Assembly (NCBI RefSeq): GCF_900074915.1
Contig: NZ_LT222319.1
Span: forward strand, 3,195,001-3,259,000
Direction of reading: 5' to 3'
DNA length: 64,000 nucleotides
Origin: Pseudomonas cerasi
GTDB taxonomy: Bacteria; Pseudomonadota; Gammaproteobacteria; Pseudomonadales; Pseudomonadaceae
This document shows, piece by piece, positions 25,898-34,896 of the stretch. The notes under the pieces were generated by a model. That model did not search any database. It worked only from the letters and a program-made list of their open reading frames with translations, and was not told the DNA's origin. Position 1 is the stretch's first letter. Each line of letters starts with the position of its first letter. Both the position numbers and the translations under genes were made by a program.

Positions 25898-26443
25898 TCA
25901 GTCGTCCAGCGTCTTGCCGGGCGCCCCGCCCTTGACCGGTTTGCCCGGTTTTTCGACAGGCGCGGGCTTGGCTGGCGGCTCTGGAGCAGGCGCCACGGCT
26001 TCCTGCTCGCGCATCGGCATCTGGTCGATAGTGGCAAAGATCTCTTTGAGGTCTATGGATTCTGACTTCCCGATAGTTTTATCGATCTTTTTCTCGCCGT
26101 CCTTGCCCACCAGAATGACCTTGGTACCGACGCCTGCGCCCAGCTTCAATTCACGAATCAAGGCCATGGTCGACTGCGGGTCCATGCTTTTGCCGTCACG
26201 TTCGCCGATAGTATTCACCACCGTGAACAGCACCATATTGCGCTCCGTGAAATCTTTATGATTGGCAGGTTCCTTCAGCGCGTCCTTGAGGTGACCCAGC
26301 GCCGGATCAGCCGGGCTGGGTGCGATGATGATCAAGGGACGCGACTTGCCGCGCTCCTGTGCCAAAGGGCCGTCGCTGTCGGCAGCAAGCGCTGTACCGG
26401 CAGCGACAAGCAGGGTGGCGAGGGTCAGGGACCGGATTAACAT
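25898..26443 (-). CDS. DUF4174 secreted/periplasmic protein
   Basis: 181 residues: a signal peptide (LTLATLLVAAGTALAAD), a thioredoxin-like DUF4174 core (SRPLIIIAPSPADPALGHLK through VILVGKDGEKK and the end IFATIDQMPMREQE) and a Pro/Lys-rich tail after residue 150. Function unknown; exported. Monocistronic with a GGAG site before the ATG. Confidence 0.82.
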   Translation of the reverse strand: MLIRSLTLATLLVAAGTALAADSDGPLAQERGKSRPLIIIAPSPADPALGHLKDALKEPANHKDFTERNMVLFTVVNTIGERDGKSMDPQSTMALIRELKLGAGVGTKVILVGKDGEKKIDKTIGKSESIDLKEIFATIDQMPMREQEAVAPAPEPPAKPAPVEKPGKPVKGGAPGKTLDD

Positions 26444-26567
26444 GGTGGGCTCCTTTCAAATCCATTGGGTAGCCATCGCGTACAGACCGACACGATGCTG
26501 GTCTGTTCTACCGCATATGGGTCATCCCGGTACAGCCCGATGTAATCCTTTTCCTTAATCCGTTGCG

Positions 26568-27770
26568 TCAGGCAGAGCGTGCAAACGACCGATCACAGGC
26601 GCTGTCCAGGCTTGCCGTCAGGCGTTGGACAATCTGCGCCACTTCAGCGGCGTCCAGCACCAAGGGCGGCAACAGGCGAACGATTTTGCCCCGAGTGACA
26701 TTGATCAGCAGGCCATGTTCCTCGGCTGCAATGCGTGTCAGTTCAGGTATGGCCTGGCGCAATTCGATACCGATCATCAAACCCTGGCCACGAACGTCCA
26801 GCACGTTCGGGTGAGCTCCTAGCGCATTGCGCAGCCCGTCCAGCAATTGCCGGCCTTGCAGTGCGGCGTTTTCCACCAGCGCCTGTTGTTCGATGATATC
26901 GATCACCGTGCAGCCGACCCGGCAGGCCAGCGGATTGCCGCCGAAGGTACTGCCGTGGCTGCCGGGCGTGAACAGTTGCGCCGCCCTGCCCCGCGCCAGG
27001 CAGGCACCGATCGGTATGCCGTTGCCGAGCCCCTTGGCCAGGGTCATGACGTCTGGAACGATGCCCTCATGCTGAAAGGCAAACCACTTGCCGGTCCGGC
27101 CCATGCCGGTCTGGATTTCGTCGAGCATCAACAGCCAGTCACGCCGCGTGCACCGCTCTCTCAAGGCCTTGAGATACCCGGCCGGGGCCATCTGCGCGCC
27201 GCCCTCGCCTTGAATCGGCTCGACCAGCACGGCGCAGATCCGATGCCCATAGGTCGCGCAAATCTTGTCGAACGCCACCAGATCGCCAAATGGCACCTTG
27301 ATGTAATCGCCCGGCAAGGTGCTGAAACCCAGACGCACAGCCGGCCCGTCACTGGCCGACAATGTGCCCAGGGTGCGGCCGTGAAAGGCGTTTTCCATGA
27401 CCACGACCAGAGGCCGTTCGATGTACTTGTGCCAGCCATGCAGGCGCGCCAGCTTGAGCGCAGTCTCGTTGGCCTCGGCACCGGAATTGTTGAAAAACAC
27501 TGCGTCCAGCCCCGACAGGGCCGTCAGTTTCTGCGCCAGGCGCTGCTGCCAGTCGACGGTGTACAGATTGGACGTGTGCAACAGCAGCCCCGCCTGATCA
27601 CGAATCGCCTCGACCAGCAGCGGATGCGAGTGCCCCACATTGGTCACTGCCACGCCCGCCACGGCGTCGAGGTATTCGCGCCCGCTCCGGTCCCACAGAC
27701 GTGTGCCCAGACCATGGGTGAAACTCAGGGCCAGAGGTTGGTAAGTGCTCATCAGGCAGGTGGCGGTCAT
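26568..27770 (-). CDS. acetylornithine aminotransferase-type class III aminotransferase
   Basis: A 400-residue PLP enzyme of the ArgD/AruC type, beginning TYQPLALSFTHGLGTRLWD. The PLP-binding Asp is in LLMLDEIQTGMGRTGKWF and the Schiff-base Lys in VMTLAKGLGNGIPIG; FFNNSGAEANETALKLAR binds the phosphate. It moves the amino group from N-acetylornithine, ornithine or a related diamine to 2-oxoglutarate. The pairing with a divergent LysR regulator suggests an inducible catabolic paralogue rather than the main biosynthetic argD. The ATG at 27770 has GGAG nine bases upstream. Confidence 0.88.
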   Translation of the reverse strand: MTATCLMSTYQPLALSFTHGLGTRLWDRSGREYLDAVAGVAVTNVGHSHPLLVEAIRDQAGLLLHTSNLYTVDWQQRLAQKLTALSGLDAVFFNNSGAEANETALKLARLHGWHKYIERPLVVVMENAFHGRTLGTLSASDGPAVRLGFSTLPGDYIKVPFGDLVAFDKICATYGHRICAVLVEPIQGEGGAQMAPAGYLKALRERCTRRDWLLMLDEIQTGMGRTGKWFAFQHEGIVPDVMTLAKGLGNGIPIGACLARGRAAQLFTPGSHGSTFGGNPLACRVGCTVIDIIEQQALVENAALQGRQLLDGLRNALGAHPNVLDVRGQGLMIGIELRQAIPELTRIAAEEHGLLINVTRGKIVRLLPPLVLDAAEVAQIVQRLTASLDSACDRSFARSA

Positions 27771-27873
27771 AAGGCGAAGCTCCTTGGGTATGTTTCGGTT
27801 TTTGCAGTATCGTTAACCATCTCAAATGGATAAACAGCGAAATACTTCAATCATTTTAAAGCTGAGATTGATA

Positions 27874-28779
27874 ATGGATTTGTTTTTGGCAATGCGGGTG
27901 TACGTGAAAGTGGTCGAGGCAGGCAGCCTGACGGCGGCTGCGCAAGCGTGTTCGATTTCCACCACCATGGTGGGCAATCACCTGCACGCACTGGAGGAGC
28001 GCCTGGGCGTCAGCCTGTTACAGCGCACCACACGTCGCCAGCGTCTGACAGAATTCGGTACCGCGTATTACGAGCGTTGTCTGGAAGTACTGGGGTTGGT
28101 GGCCCAGTCCGAGCAACTGGCCGAGCAGGCCCAGGGGGATCCCACGGGTACACTGCGCATCACCGCGCCGCTGACATTCGGCTCGGAGGTGCTGGCACCT
28201 GCGCTCGTCGAATTCTCGCGGCGCTTTCCCGAGGTCAAGCTCGATCTGGTGCTGACCAATCAGCGTCTGGATATGATCGACAATGGATTTGACGTCGCCA
28301 TTCGCCTGGGCAACATTCCAGAATCATCGCCACTGATCGCGCGCGCCTTGCAGGACTACACCTTGACCATCTGCGCCGCGCCGGACTATCTGGCCCGCAA
28401 CGGCACGCCGATCCATCCAGCGGAACTTCGTGGGCATAACTGCCTGGCGTTCGCCTATCCGGCGGGAGACGAATGGCGCACGGCCGGTACGCAGTGGCGT
28501 ATGACCGGCGCCGAAGGCGAAGTGCTGGTGGACGTGAGCGGTTCGATGGTTGCCAACACTTCCGCCGCTCTTTATCAGGCGGCTCGGGCAGGCCTGGGGG
28601 TAGTGATGCTTCCGGATGCGCTGGTGCAGCGAGACCTGCAGGAGGGCCGGCTGATTGCACTGTTCCCCGACTACCATTTGCCCAGACGACCGACGACCCT
28701 GCTGTATGTGCAGGACCGTTATCGATTGCCCAAGCTGAGAAGTTTTGTGGAGTATGCGACGGGGCTCTGGGGACGGTAA
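27874..28779 (+). CDS. LysR-family transcriptional regulator
   Basis: 301 residues: an N-terminal winged helix-turn-helix (about 1-60, MRVYVKVVEAGSLTAAAQAC) and a LysR substrate-binding domain (TLRITAPLTFGSEVLAPALV, DVAIRLGNIPESSPLIARAL). It belongs to the CrgA-like subgroup. Divergent from the aminotransferase gene, which it probably controls from the 103-base gap. An in-frame start 48 bases upstream is possible, but the ATG at 27874 matches the family N-terminus. Confidence 0.88.
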   Translation: MDLFLAMRVYVKVVEAGSLTAAAQACSISTTMVGNHLHALEERLGVSLLQRTTRRQRLTEFGTAYYERCLEVLGLVAQSEQLAEQAQGDPTGTLRITAPLTFGSEVLAPALVEFSRRFPEVKLDLVLTNQRLDMIDNGFDVAIRLGNIPESSPLIARALQDYTLTICAAPDYLARNGTPIHPAELRGHNCLAFAYPAGDEWRTAGTQWRMTGAEGEVLVDVSGSMVANTSAALYQAARAGLGVVMLPDALVQRDLQEGRLIALFPDYHLPRRPTTLLYVQDRYRLPKLRSFVEYATGLWGR

Positions 28780-28811
28780 GAAGTTACCGCCGGAGGGTCA
28801 CCGGGTCGACT

Positions 28812-28841
28812 CCGGCGCGCAGCCTTTATGGTGCGCGCCGG
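28812..28841. terminator. GC-rich hairpin between LysR and chemoreceptor genes
   Basis: Stem CCGGCGCGC/GCGCGCCGG with a 12-base loop, followed by GGGTTT, between two convergent stops. Confidence 0.6.
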
Positions 28842-28860
28842 GGTTTACCGGGAATGAACG

Positions 28861-30762
28861 TCAGACCCGGAATCGACTGACCAGGCTTTGCAGATGCACG
28901 CCCAGACGAGCGAGCTCTACGCTCGATGCAGCGGTCTCTTCACTCGCAGAAGCCGTCTGCTCGGAGATGTCTCGCACATTCAGAACACTGCGATTGATCT
29001 CTTCGGCAACGGCGCTCTGCTCTTCGGCGGCTGCGGCGATCTGATGGTTCATCGTCTCGATCGTCGAGATCGCCTGAGTCATGTTATTGATGGAAACACC
29101 CGCGTTGCGCGTCAGCTCGACACTGTTTGCAGTCAGCGCCTGGCTGTTGTCAAGGATGGTTGCTACCTGCGCCGTGCGGGTATGCAGGCCGCTGATCAAT
29201 GCCGCGATCTCTTCGGTCGACGTCTGCGTGCGCTGGGCCAGACTTCTCACTTCGTCAGCCACCACCGCGAAACCCCGGCCTGCTTCGCCCGCACGCGCCG
29301 CTTCGATGGCAGCGTTGAGAGCCAGCAGATTGGTCTGCTCGGCAACGGCCTTGATGACATCGAGTACGCCACCAATCTTGTTGCTTTCGTTCTTGAGCTC
29401 GTCCATCGCGGACTTGGAGTGAGTAACTTCGGTCGCGAGCTTCTCGATCTGCGCTACAGCCTTAGAAACCACGCCGTCGCCTTCGCGAGCTTCTTTGGAG
29501 GCGTTGACCGCAGCATGTGACGCCTGCTCTGCGTTGCGTGCGACTTCCTGAACGGTCGCAGACATTTCGTGCATCGCAGTGGCGACCTGATCGGTTTCGT
29601 TCTTCTGACTGTTGACGCCGGCGCTGGTCTGCTCGGTGACAGCCGACAACTGCTCGGCGGCACTGGCGATTTGTGTCACGCCATCGCGCAGGCCACCAAT
29701 CAGCTCGCGCAGGTTGCCGGTCATGCGCATCATACTGCCCTGCAACTGACCCAATTCATCCTTGCGGGTGACCAGTTGGTTGTTCGTCAGATCACCGTCA
29801 GCAACACGTTCGGCCAGTTTCAGTGTTTCACGCAGCGGGCCTACGATAAGGTTGGTAATAACCCATGCTGCCAGGGCGCTCATGATCAACGCTGCAATCA
29901 GCCAGACAGAGAGCAGCATCTTGGCCTGGCTCACATCTTCCACTCTCAGGTTGACCTGATTCTCGGACAGTTTGTCAGCGCATTCAAACAGGATGCCGAT
30001 GTCTTTAGTGATACCTGCCTGAGCCTGCTCAATCCTGGCCTGCGCCGCGGTGAACTGATTCAAGGTGTTCTGGTAGCTCAGCATAGAGTCCACAAGGTGC
30101 TTGATGATCGCCGACTGACCCTCGAAACCTTGCAGATTTCTGACAAACTCGATAACCGTGTTCATCGATGTTTCCGCTGGAGCACGGTTTTCCGATTTCA
30201 GCGAATAGGTGTAGCCACGCAAGTCGAAGCGCATTTTCTGGAACAGCGTCATCGCCTGCACGATGGCATCGCGCTGCGCGGGAGTACCATCATCGGATCG
30301 GGCAATAGCGTTCAGTTTTTGCAAATCGTCAGCGCCTGCATCGGCGTACTGGCCAAATACCGAACGGGTCGCCTCACGGGCAGCGGTTGCCTGCATGAGG
30401 TTGTCGTAGTGGATGCGGTAATCCTTCAAGGCATCTGCGGCAGTATTGACCAGCGGTGTATTCAACGGCGAGTCGAACACCTGCTGCGCGTACTTCACAT
30501 GATTTTCGAGACTTTCGAGTGCTTTCAGCCAGTTGCTGGCGCGCTCGGCGTCATAATTGACCGAATAGGCCAATCGGGCTATGCGGACATCTCGCGTGAG
30601 CGCCCCCAGCTTACCGATATCGGAAATTCGCTCGCTTCGTTCACTCAGTGAAGTAATGCCTGTCCAGCCTGTCAGCGCAATCAGCACCGTCAGTACGATG
30701 ACCAAAGCAAACCCGAGCACGAGCTTGGACCTTACCGAAATATTGCTCAGAGTATTTATCAC
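28861..30762 (-). CDS. methyl-accepting chemotaxis protein, HBM-type sensor
   Basis: A 633-residue chemoreceptor: membrane span near residue 12-30 (KLVLGFALVIVLTVLIALTG), a periplasmic all-helical region of about 250 residues of helical bimodular (HBM) type, a second span near 285 (LLSVWLIAALIMSALAAWVI), HAMP, and the signalling hairpin with EQTNLLALNAAIEAARAGEA. HBM receptors of pseudomonads sense organic acids such as malate or citrate; the ligand here is not readable. Other members of this fold include McpS and McpQ. Monocistronic. Confidence 0.92.
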   Translation of the reverse strand: MINTLSNISVRSKLVLGFALVIVLTVLIALTGWTGITSLSERSERISDIGKLGALTRDVRIARLAYSVNYDAERASNWLKALESLENHVKYAQQVFDSPLNTPLVNTAADALKDYRIHYDNLMQATAAREATRSVFGQYADAGADDLQKLNAIARSDDGTPAQRDAIVQAMTLFQKMRFDLRGYTYSLKSENRAPAETSMNTVIEFVRNLQGFEGQSAIIKHLVDSMLSYQNTLNQFTAAQARIEQAQAGITKDIGILFECADKLSENQVNLRVEDVSQAKMLLSVWLIAALIMSALAAWVITNLIVGPLRETLKLAERVADGDLTNNQLVTRKDELGQLQGSMMRMTGNLRELIGGLRDGVTQIASAAEQLSAVTEQTSAGVNSQKNETDQVATAMHEMSATVQEVARNAEQASHAAVNASKEAREGDGVVSKAVAQIEKLATEVTHSKSAMDELKNESNKIGGVLDVIKAVAEQTNLLALNAAIEAARAGEAGRGFAVVADEVRSLAQRTQTSTEEIAALISGLHTRTAQVATILDNSQALTANSVELTRNAGVSINNMTQAISTIETMNHQIAAAAEEQSAVAEEINRSVLNVRDISEQTASASEETAASSVELARLGVHLQSLVSRFRV

Positions 30763-30986
30763 AGGGAGTCGCTCTTTTGTTGGTCATCAGTGGAATGCAA
30801 GAGGCCTGTCCTTGCCATCTATCTATACAATTCACAAATGTCGGCAGCGCGGATTAAAACTTTAAAACTGGCGTCAATATTTCGCTTGAAAATAAATCCC
30901 TTGGGGCGTGGTTCACCCCGATGGCATTTCCATCCGAGTCAGTTAGCATGGGTCTTTACGCACATTTGGGTATTCTGGAGAAGTGC

Positions 30987-31493
30987 ATGAGTCTGGAATT
31001 GATCGCCTCAAAAAGCAGCTTATTGACCATCGAGGAGCGCTCTGCAATTGCCGAGATCGAGGCCACGACCAATGTGCTGCGACTTGTTACCCGCCTGACA
31101 GGCATGCGCTTCGCCGGTATTGCCAAGTTTACCGATGCCGACTGGATCGCCTGCTCTGTCTATGACCCGACAGACCTGGGTATCGACGACGGCGACGTGT
31201 TCAAACTCGAAACCACGCTCTGCAACGAGTTTTGCGTCAACCCCGAAGCGCTGTTCGTGCCACAGATAAGCACGAACGGCCGGTACGCGAACCTGCCGGT
31301 GGTGAAACGCTACGCCATCGAGAGCTATGCCGGAGTGCCAATCTACCTTCCCGACGGACAACTGTATGGCGCGTTGTGCGCGCTGGACTCCAGCCCGACG
31401 CTGTTTGACGACCCCGATCTGTCGGAAACCCTGACCCTGTTCGCCCGCTTGATCGGGTGCATTTTCTTCGCCAACATCAACGAAGGCAGTTGA
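30987..31493 (+). CDS. GAF-domain protein
   Basis: A 168-residue soluble protein consisting of a single GAF domain (RFAGIAKFTDADWIACSVYD through SYAGVPIYLPDGQLYGALCA). Such stand-alone GAF proteins bind small molecules or act as input modules; no output domain is attached. I chose the ATG at 30987, which has GGAGAAG just upstream, over in-frame starts at 30921 and 30948. Confidence 0.82.
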   Translation: MSLELIASKSSLLTIEERSAIAEIEATTNVLRLVTRLTGMRFAGIAKFTDADWIACSVYDPTDLGIDDGDVFKLETTLCNEFCVNPEALFVPQISTNGRYANLPVVKRYAIESYAGVPIYLPDGQLYGALCALDSSPTLFDDPDLSETLTLFARLIGCIFFANINEGS

Positions 31494-31526
31494 CCCGGGC
31501 CTGCGCACTGAAGCAGCACTGTCGAC

Positions 31527-31778
31527 TCACGGGCTGCCAGGCTGCTCTGCCAGCGCATACAGGGGCACGGACTCTAACAAGGCGCTGCTGAACTGGCCTT
31601 CGTCGAGTTGCAGGCGATATCGGGGCGGCACAGGTGTGACCGGGTGATCGCCGTCCAGCAAGGCTTCGGCAGGCAGATCAATCCCGAAATGAGGAAACGG
31701 CTCCTGAGCCACCCAACCACCTGCGGCCAGGACCAACAACAGAAAAATACCCGCAATGGGTTCTTTAGGTCTGCACAT
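31527..31778 (-). CDS. small hypothetical membrane-anchored or exported protein
   Basis: 83 residues with one N-terminal hydrophobic segment (IAGIFLLLVLAAGGWVAQE) and a Pro-rich remainder, so membrane-anchored or exported. A GGAG site lies eight bases before the ATG. Not recognised. Confidence 0.6.
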   Translation of the reverse strand: MCRPKEPIAGIFLLLVLAAGGWVAQEPFPHFGIDLPAEALLDGDHPVTPVPPRYRLQLDEGQFSSALLESVPLYALAEQPGSP

Positions 31779-31871
31779 TCTCGTTTCTCCAATTCCGGCA
31801 AAACGATGTGGCTCACAATGAGCTACTCAGTATAAAAGCCAGGGCGGCGCCCTGCTCTCGCGGTCGGCGCA

Positions 31872-32711
31872 TCAGGCGAAGGGCTCTTCGCCCTGCAACT
31901 TGGTACGGTGCATCATTCGCCCGCACTCAGGGTCATAGGCTTCCGCCCGATGCATGGTGCCGGTGTTGTCCCATATCACCAGGTCACCGACCTGCCATAC
32001 ATGGCTGTAACTGAACGCCTCGGACGTGGCCCATTCGCGAAGGCCGACCAGAATCCGCGCACTTTGCGCCAGGCCGACGCCAACGACCTGCTGCGCAGTG
32101 CAGCCCAGAATCAGCGACTTGCGGCCGGATCGGTGCTTCCAGACCAGCGGCAACTCCTTCTCGCCGATAGCCTGCATGGCCTCGAGCATCGCAAGGCCAG
32201 GCTCAGGATTGTAATAGAGTAACGATGCCCATGGCGCGTGAATTACTCGTAAGCTTTCGTAACGATGTTTATCAGCGCTGGATAACCCCTCGTACGCCGC
32301 GTAAGTGTTACAGAACCCCGTGTTGCCTCCCCACGTGGCGGGCACCTTGCAAGACAGCAACGATGCCAGAATGGGTGAATCACTGCTCGTACCGTCGATG
32401 TGCCAGTAGAGCGAGCCCTTTAGAAACTCCGCGCCTGCCGGGTTCTCTTTCACATCCAGGCTGATCCTGGTGATGTTCTGCCCATCGCCGGGTTCAGGAC
32501 AGAACGTACCCAGCGTGCGGGTAAAGGCAATTTGCTCTGCATCGGAGAAATGAATCTGCGGGAACACCAACACCCCTCGCTGCTCCAGCAGCTCCCGGAT
32601 CTCCCCAGCGAATCGACCCGACAGCAGTTCCTGCTTGCCGTTGAAAATACGCGCGCCGATACCTGGCTTGATGGGCTCCTGTGACAGCTGAACGAGCGAA
32701 GTGGCTAACAT
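31872..32711 (-). CDS. TauD/TfdA-family Fe(II)/2-oxoglutarate dioxygenase
   Basis: 279 residues. The iron ligands are seen in YWHIDGTSSD (His and Asp) and in WDNTGTMHRAEAYDP (distal His), with a 2-oxoglutarate-binding Arg near RMMHRTKL. The family hydroxylates sulfonates, aryloxyacetates, carnitine precursors or natural-product intermediates. No sulfonate transport or other pathway gene is adjacent, so the substrate is open. The ATG at 32711 has GAGGG upstream; a longer frame exists but lacks support. Confidence 0.85.
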   Translation of the reverse strand: MLATSLVQLSQEPIKPGIGARIFNGKQELLSGRFAGEIRELLEQRGVLVFPQIHFSDAEQIAFTRTLGTFCPEPGDGQNITRISLDVKENPAGAEFLKGSLYWHIDGTSSDSPILASLLSCKVPATWGGNTGFCNTYAAYEGLSSADKHRYESLRVIHAPWASLLYYNPEPGLAMLEAMQAIGEKELPLVWKHRSGRKSLILGCTAQQVVGVGLAQSARILVGLREWATSEAFSYSHVWQVGDLVIWDNTGTMHRAEAYDPECGRMMHRTKLQGEEPFA

Positions 32712-32792
32712 GGTGCGACCCTCTTCATAAGTGAACACAACGGTACACTTATGAAGAAATGGAAGCAATAGCCTGTTTTGGCGCGGGACGTT

Positions 32793-34019
32793 TTAAAGGG
32801 GATGCAGGTAATTGCCCAAGTGATCGTGCAGGAAGAAAGCGAGCAATACTCCGATAAGCATTGCCAGCAAATCCAGCGCTCTGGCCTTGCCCCATATCGG
32901 CGTGCGCTCCCGGAGTCGAAAATACCAAGGACCTGTACAGAGAATAAGACCCTGGCCAAGGAACCAGACAAGGGCAATGAAAAGCCCAGTGCTGAGAAGG
33001 CTATCGTTTCTGACAATCAGAGAACCTGTCGACTGACTCAAGGCAGCAAAATAAAGGCCGACCACCCCGATGACCGACATCGTCAGCCCAATGGGCCAGG
33101 CTGGAAAACCGCGACGCTGTACGTGCTTTTCAAGGTTCGACCGATCCCCCTCCAACAGCTCGATGGTTCTCGGCCATCCTGCAATACGCGCAAGCGTCAG
33201 TACATCATGGCCGTTGCTGTTGGTCGCCGCAGAATCTGCCCCCATGTACAAAAGCGTAGCGACGAAATTGCAATTACCGGCGAGGGTTTCGCGATGGATC
33301 ATTTGCCAGCCCGAGTCGTCGTAGTCAGTGGCCAGACCCGGATCATCCCGAAGGCCCTCTTCCACGGCACCCTGTGCGTTCAGTCCCATCGGATGCTCAA
33401 GCCGCTCCAGCTCGTTCAAGGCACGTTTATCCGATGCACTGTCCAGTGCGCGAGAGAAGCAGACCGGTGACTTGCCCTCTGCTGCCGGAACAAGCATAAC
33501 GGTCCCCGCCTCACCAAAGTCCAACCCCCACGCCTGGTCATGCTCGACGCGCTCGGCCGCAGACATGCCGGACCGCAGGGCATCGATAGTGAAACCGCCG
33601 AATACGCGACCGCCAAACACATAGACCCAGTCATTCAAGCGCTCCAGGGAAACCGACACAGGGTCCCCGACATTGATCAAACTCACCCACACAGGCTCAT
33701 TCATAAGAATGCCCGAGAGGGTCAGGCCGTCGAAATCGATATCCGTGACCCACATGTTCTCAACCGATGGGCTGTCGGGATCGGCTGAGTCAGTCGTGAA
33801 GGACACCTTTACCGCAGCCAGGTCCAGCGCTTTCACAATTCGGCGACGCTCCCAGGACATCTCGCGCCAGAAGAATCTGAAGGTGCGCTGCGCACTGGCA
33901 ACCGCGACACGAAAGTCCTCGCTTTCGCCTTCAACGCCGTAAATTTTTTGCTCCGTCATTGGCAGGGTCATTCCTTGTTTGATGAGTGCGAACAGAATGG
34001 CGGTGTCGCTGGCACTCAT
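32793..34019 (-). CDS. DUF2314/ankyrin-repeat membrane protein
   Basis: 408 residues in three parts: an N-terminal DUF2314-like domain (FRFFWREMSWERRRIVKALD and IDFDGLTLSGILMNEP), ankyrin-like repeats at about 235-290 (GWQMIHRETLAGNCNFVATL then LLYMGADSAATNSNGHDVL), and a C-terminal membrane part with about three to four spans (PIGLTMSVIGVVGLYFAAL). DUF2314 proteins turn up among immunity and accessory genes; no toxin gene is adjacent, so the role is unknown. The fusion of the three parts is unusual. Confidence 0.78.
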   Translation of the reverse strand: MSASDTAILFALIKQGMTLPMTEQKIYGVEGESEDFRVAVASAQRTFRFFWREMSWERRRIVKALDLAAVKVSFTTDSADPDSPSVENMWVTDIDFDGLTLSGILMNEPVWVSLINVGDPVSVSLERLNDWVYVFGGRVFGGFTIDALRSGMSAAERVEHDQAWGLDFGEAGTVMLVPAAEGKSPVCFSRALDSASDKRALNELERLEHPMGLNAQGAVEEGLRDDPGLATDYDDSGWQMIHRETLAGNCNFVATLLYMGADSAATNSNGHDVLTLARIAGWPRTIELLEGDRSNLEKHVQRRGFPAWPIGLTMSVIGVVGLYFAALSQSTGSLIVRNDSLLSTGLFIALVWFLGQGLILCTGPWYFRLRERTPIWGKARALDLLAMLIGVLLAFFLHDHLGNYLHPL

Positions 34020-34158
34020 TCAATTCGGCTGTTTTAAATACATTACTTTTTGAGTCGCGGTGGCGTCGATCTCGATATTAGCTGCTTGCGGCGAGGATAA
34101 TCCGCTGCCAAAGTGCCTCGAACGAACGCCTGATATGCAATTCAAGGAAAGAATCAAC

Positions 34159-34662
34159 ATGCACGCCCCTGCCCCGCAAATCCTCATCCAGCGCATGGCC
34201 GACATTCACCTCGAAGGTGTCACTGCACTCTATAACGAGCCTGCGGTGTGCCGTCAGGTGCTGCAAATGTCTTATCAGTCCATTGAAGTCTGGCGCAAAC
34301 GCCTGGCTGCCAGTACCGAGCGACACGTGAAGCTGGTCGCACTCAACGGTAACGAGGTGATTGGCAGCATTGGCCTGGAGCAGTATTCGCGCAGTCGGCA
34401 AAGCCATGTCGGCGCTATCGGCATGGGCGTCGCATCGGCCTGGCAGAGCAAAGGCGTCGGCTCGAAGTTGCTGGCAACCGCACTGGACATCGCAGACAAC
34501 TGGATGAACCTGCACCGGGTGGAACTGACCGTGTATGTCGACAACGAAGCGGCCCAGGGTCTGTATCGAAAATTCGGTTTCGAAACAGAGGGCCGGCTGC
34601 GCAACTACGCGGTGCGCGATGGCCTGTTCGTCGATGCCTTGAGCATGGCGCGGCTCAGATAA
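34159..34662 (+). CDS. GNAT-family N-acetyltransferase
   Basis: A 167-residue acetyltransferase with the acetyl-CoA pyrophosphate loop motif (GMGVASAWQSKGVGSKLLAT, matching Q/RxxGxG/A) and the family end GLYRKFGFETEGRLRNYAVR. It resembles the L-amino acid/PhnO-RimJ-like subgroup. Start at 34159 chosen for the AAGGAAAG site 8-10 bases upstream. Substrate unknown. Confidence 0.88.
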   Translation: MHAPAPQILIQRMADIHLEGVTALYNEPAVCRQVLQMSYQSIEVWRKRLAASTERHVKLVALNGNEVIGSIGLEQYSRSRQSHVGAIGMGVASAWQSKGVGSKLLATALDIADNWMNLHRVELTVYVDNEAAQGLYRKFGFETEGRLRNYAVRDGLFVDALSMARLR

Positions 34663-34719
34663 ACCGTGTCCGTCAACACCGCGACTTGAGCGATGCGTCA
34701 AAGCATGCAAGGATCAGCC

Positions 34720-34824
34720 ATGAATCAATTTCCCCAAAGCAACCGACATCACCACCACAGCCCGCTTCAAGGTGCTGCGGTTGCTTGTGCTCATCGATTG
34801 GCCAGATATAGATCCACGTTCTGA
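34720..34824 (+). CDS. histidine-rich leader peptide (attenuation) before the HisS-like gene
   Basis: A 34-codon frame with an AAGGA ribosome site: MNQFPQSNR then four successive His codons (10-13, CAT CAC CAC CAC) and one more His at 25, ending ARYRSTF. It is too short and odd for a structural protein but has the design of an amino-acid biosynthesis leader. The His codons sit inside a loop closed by AAGCAACCG (34737-34745) and CGGTTGCTT (34778-34786), a 9-bp perfect pairing, and a terminator follows at 34844. Ribosome stalling at His codons would change the fold and allow read-through. Inference, but strongly supported by the arrangement. Confidence 0.72.
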   Translation: MNQFPQSNRHHHHSPLQGAAVACAHRLARYRSTF

Positions 34825-34843
34825 CCCATCAGTGAAACCGACC

Positions 34844-34866
34844 AAGGCGCCCATGGCGCCTTTTTT
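34844..34866 (+). terminator. attenuator terminator upstream of the HisS-like gene
   Basis: Stem AAGGCGCC/GGCGCCTT with a 3-base loop followed by a run of T (34861-34866), 20 bases after the leader peptide stop and 31 bases before the HisS-like ATG. Intrinsic terminator features are clear. A weak competing antiterminator may form between CGGTT (34778) and AACCG (34836). Confidence 0.75.
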
Positions 34867-34896
34867 ATTGCCTGAAAAAACTGGAGATCATCACCC

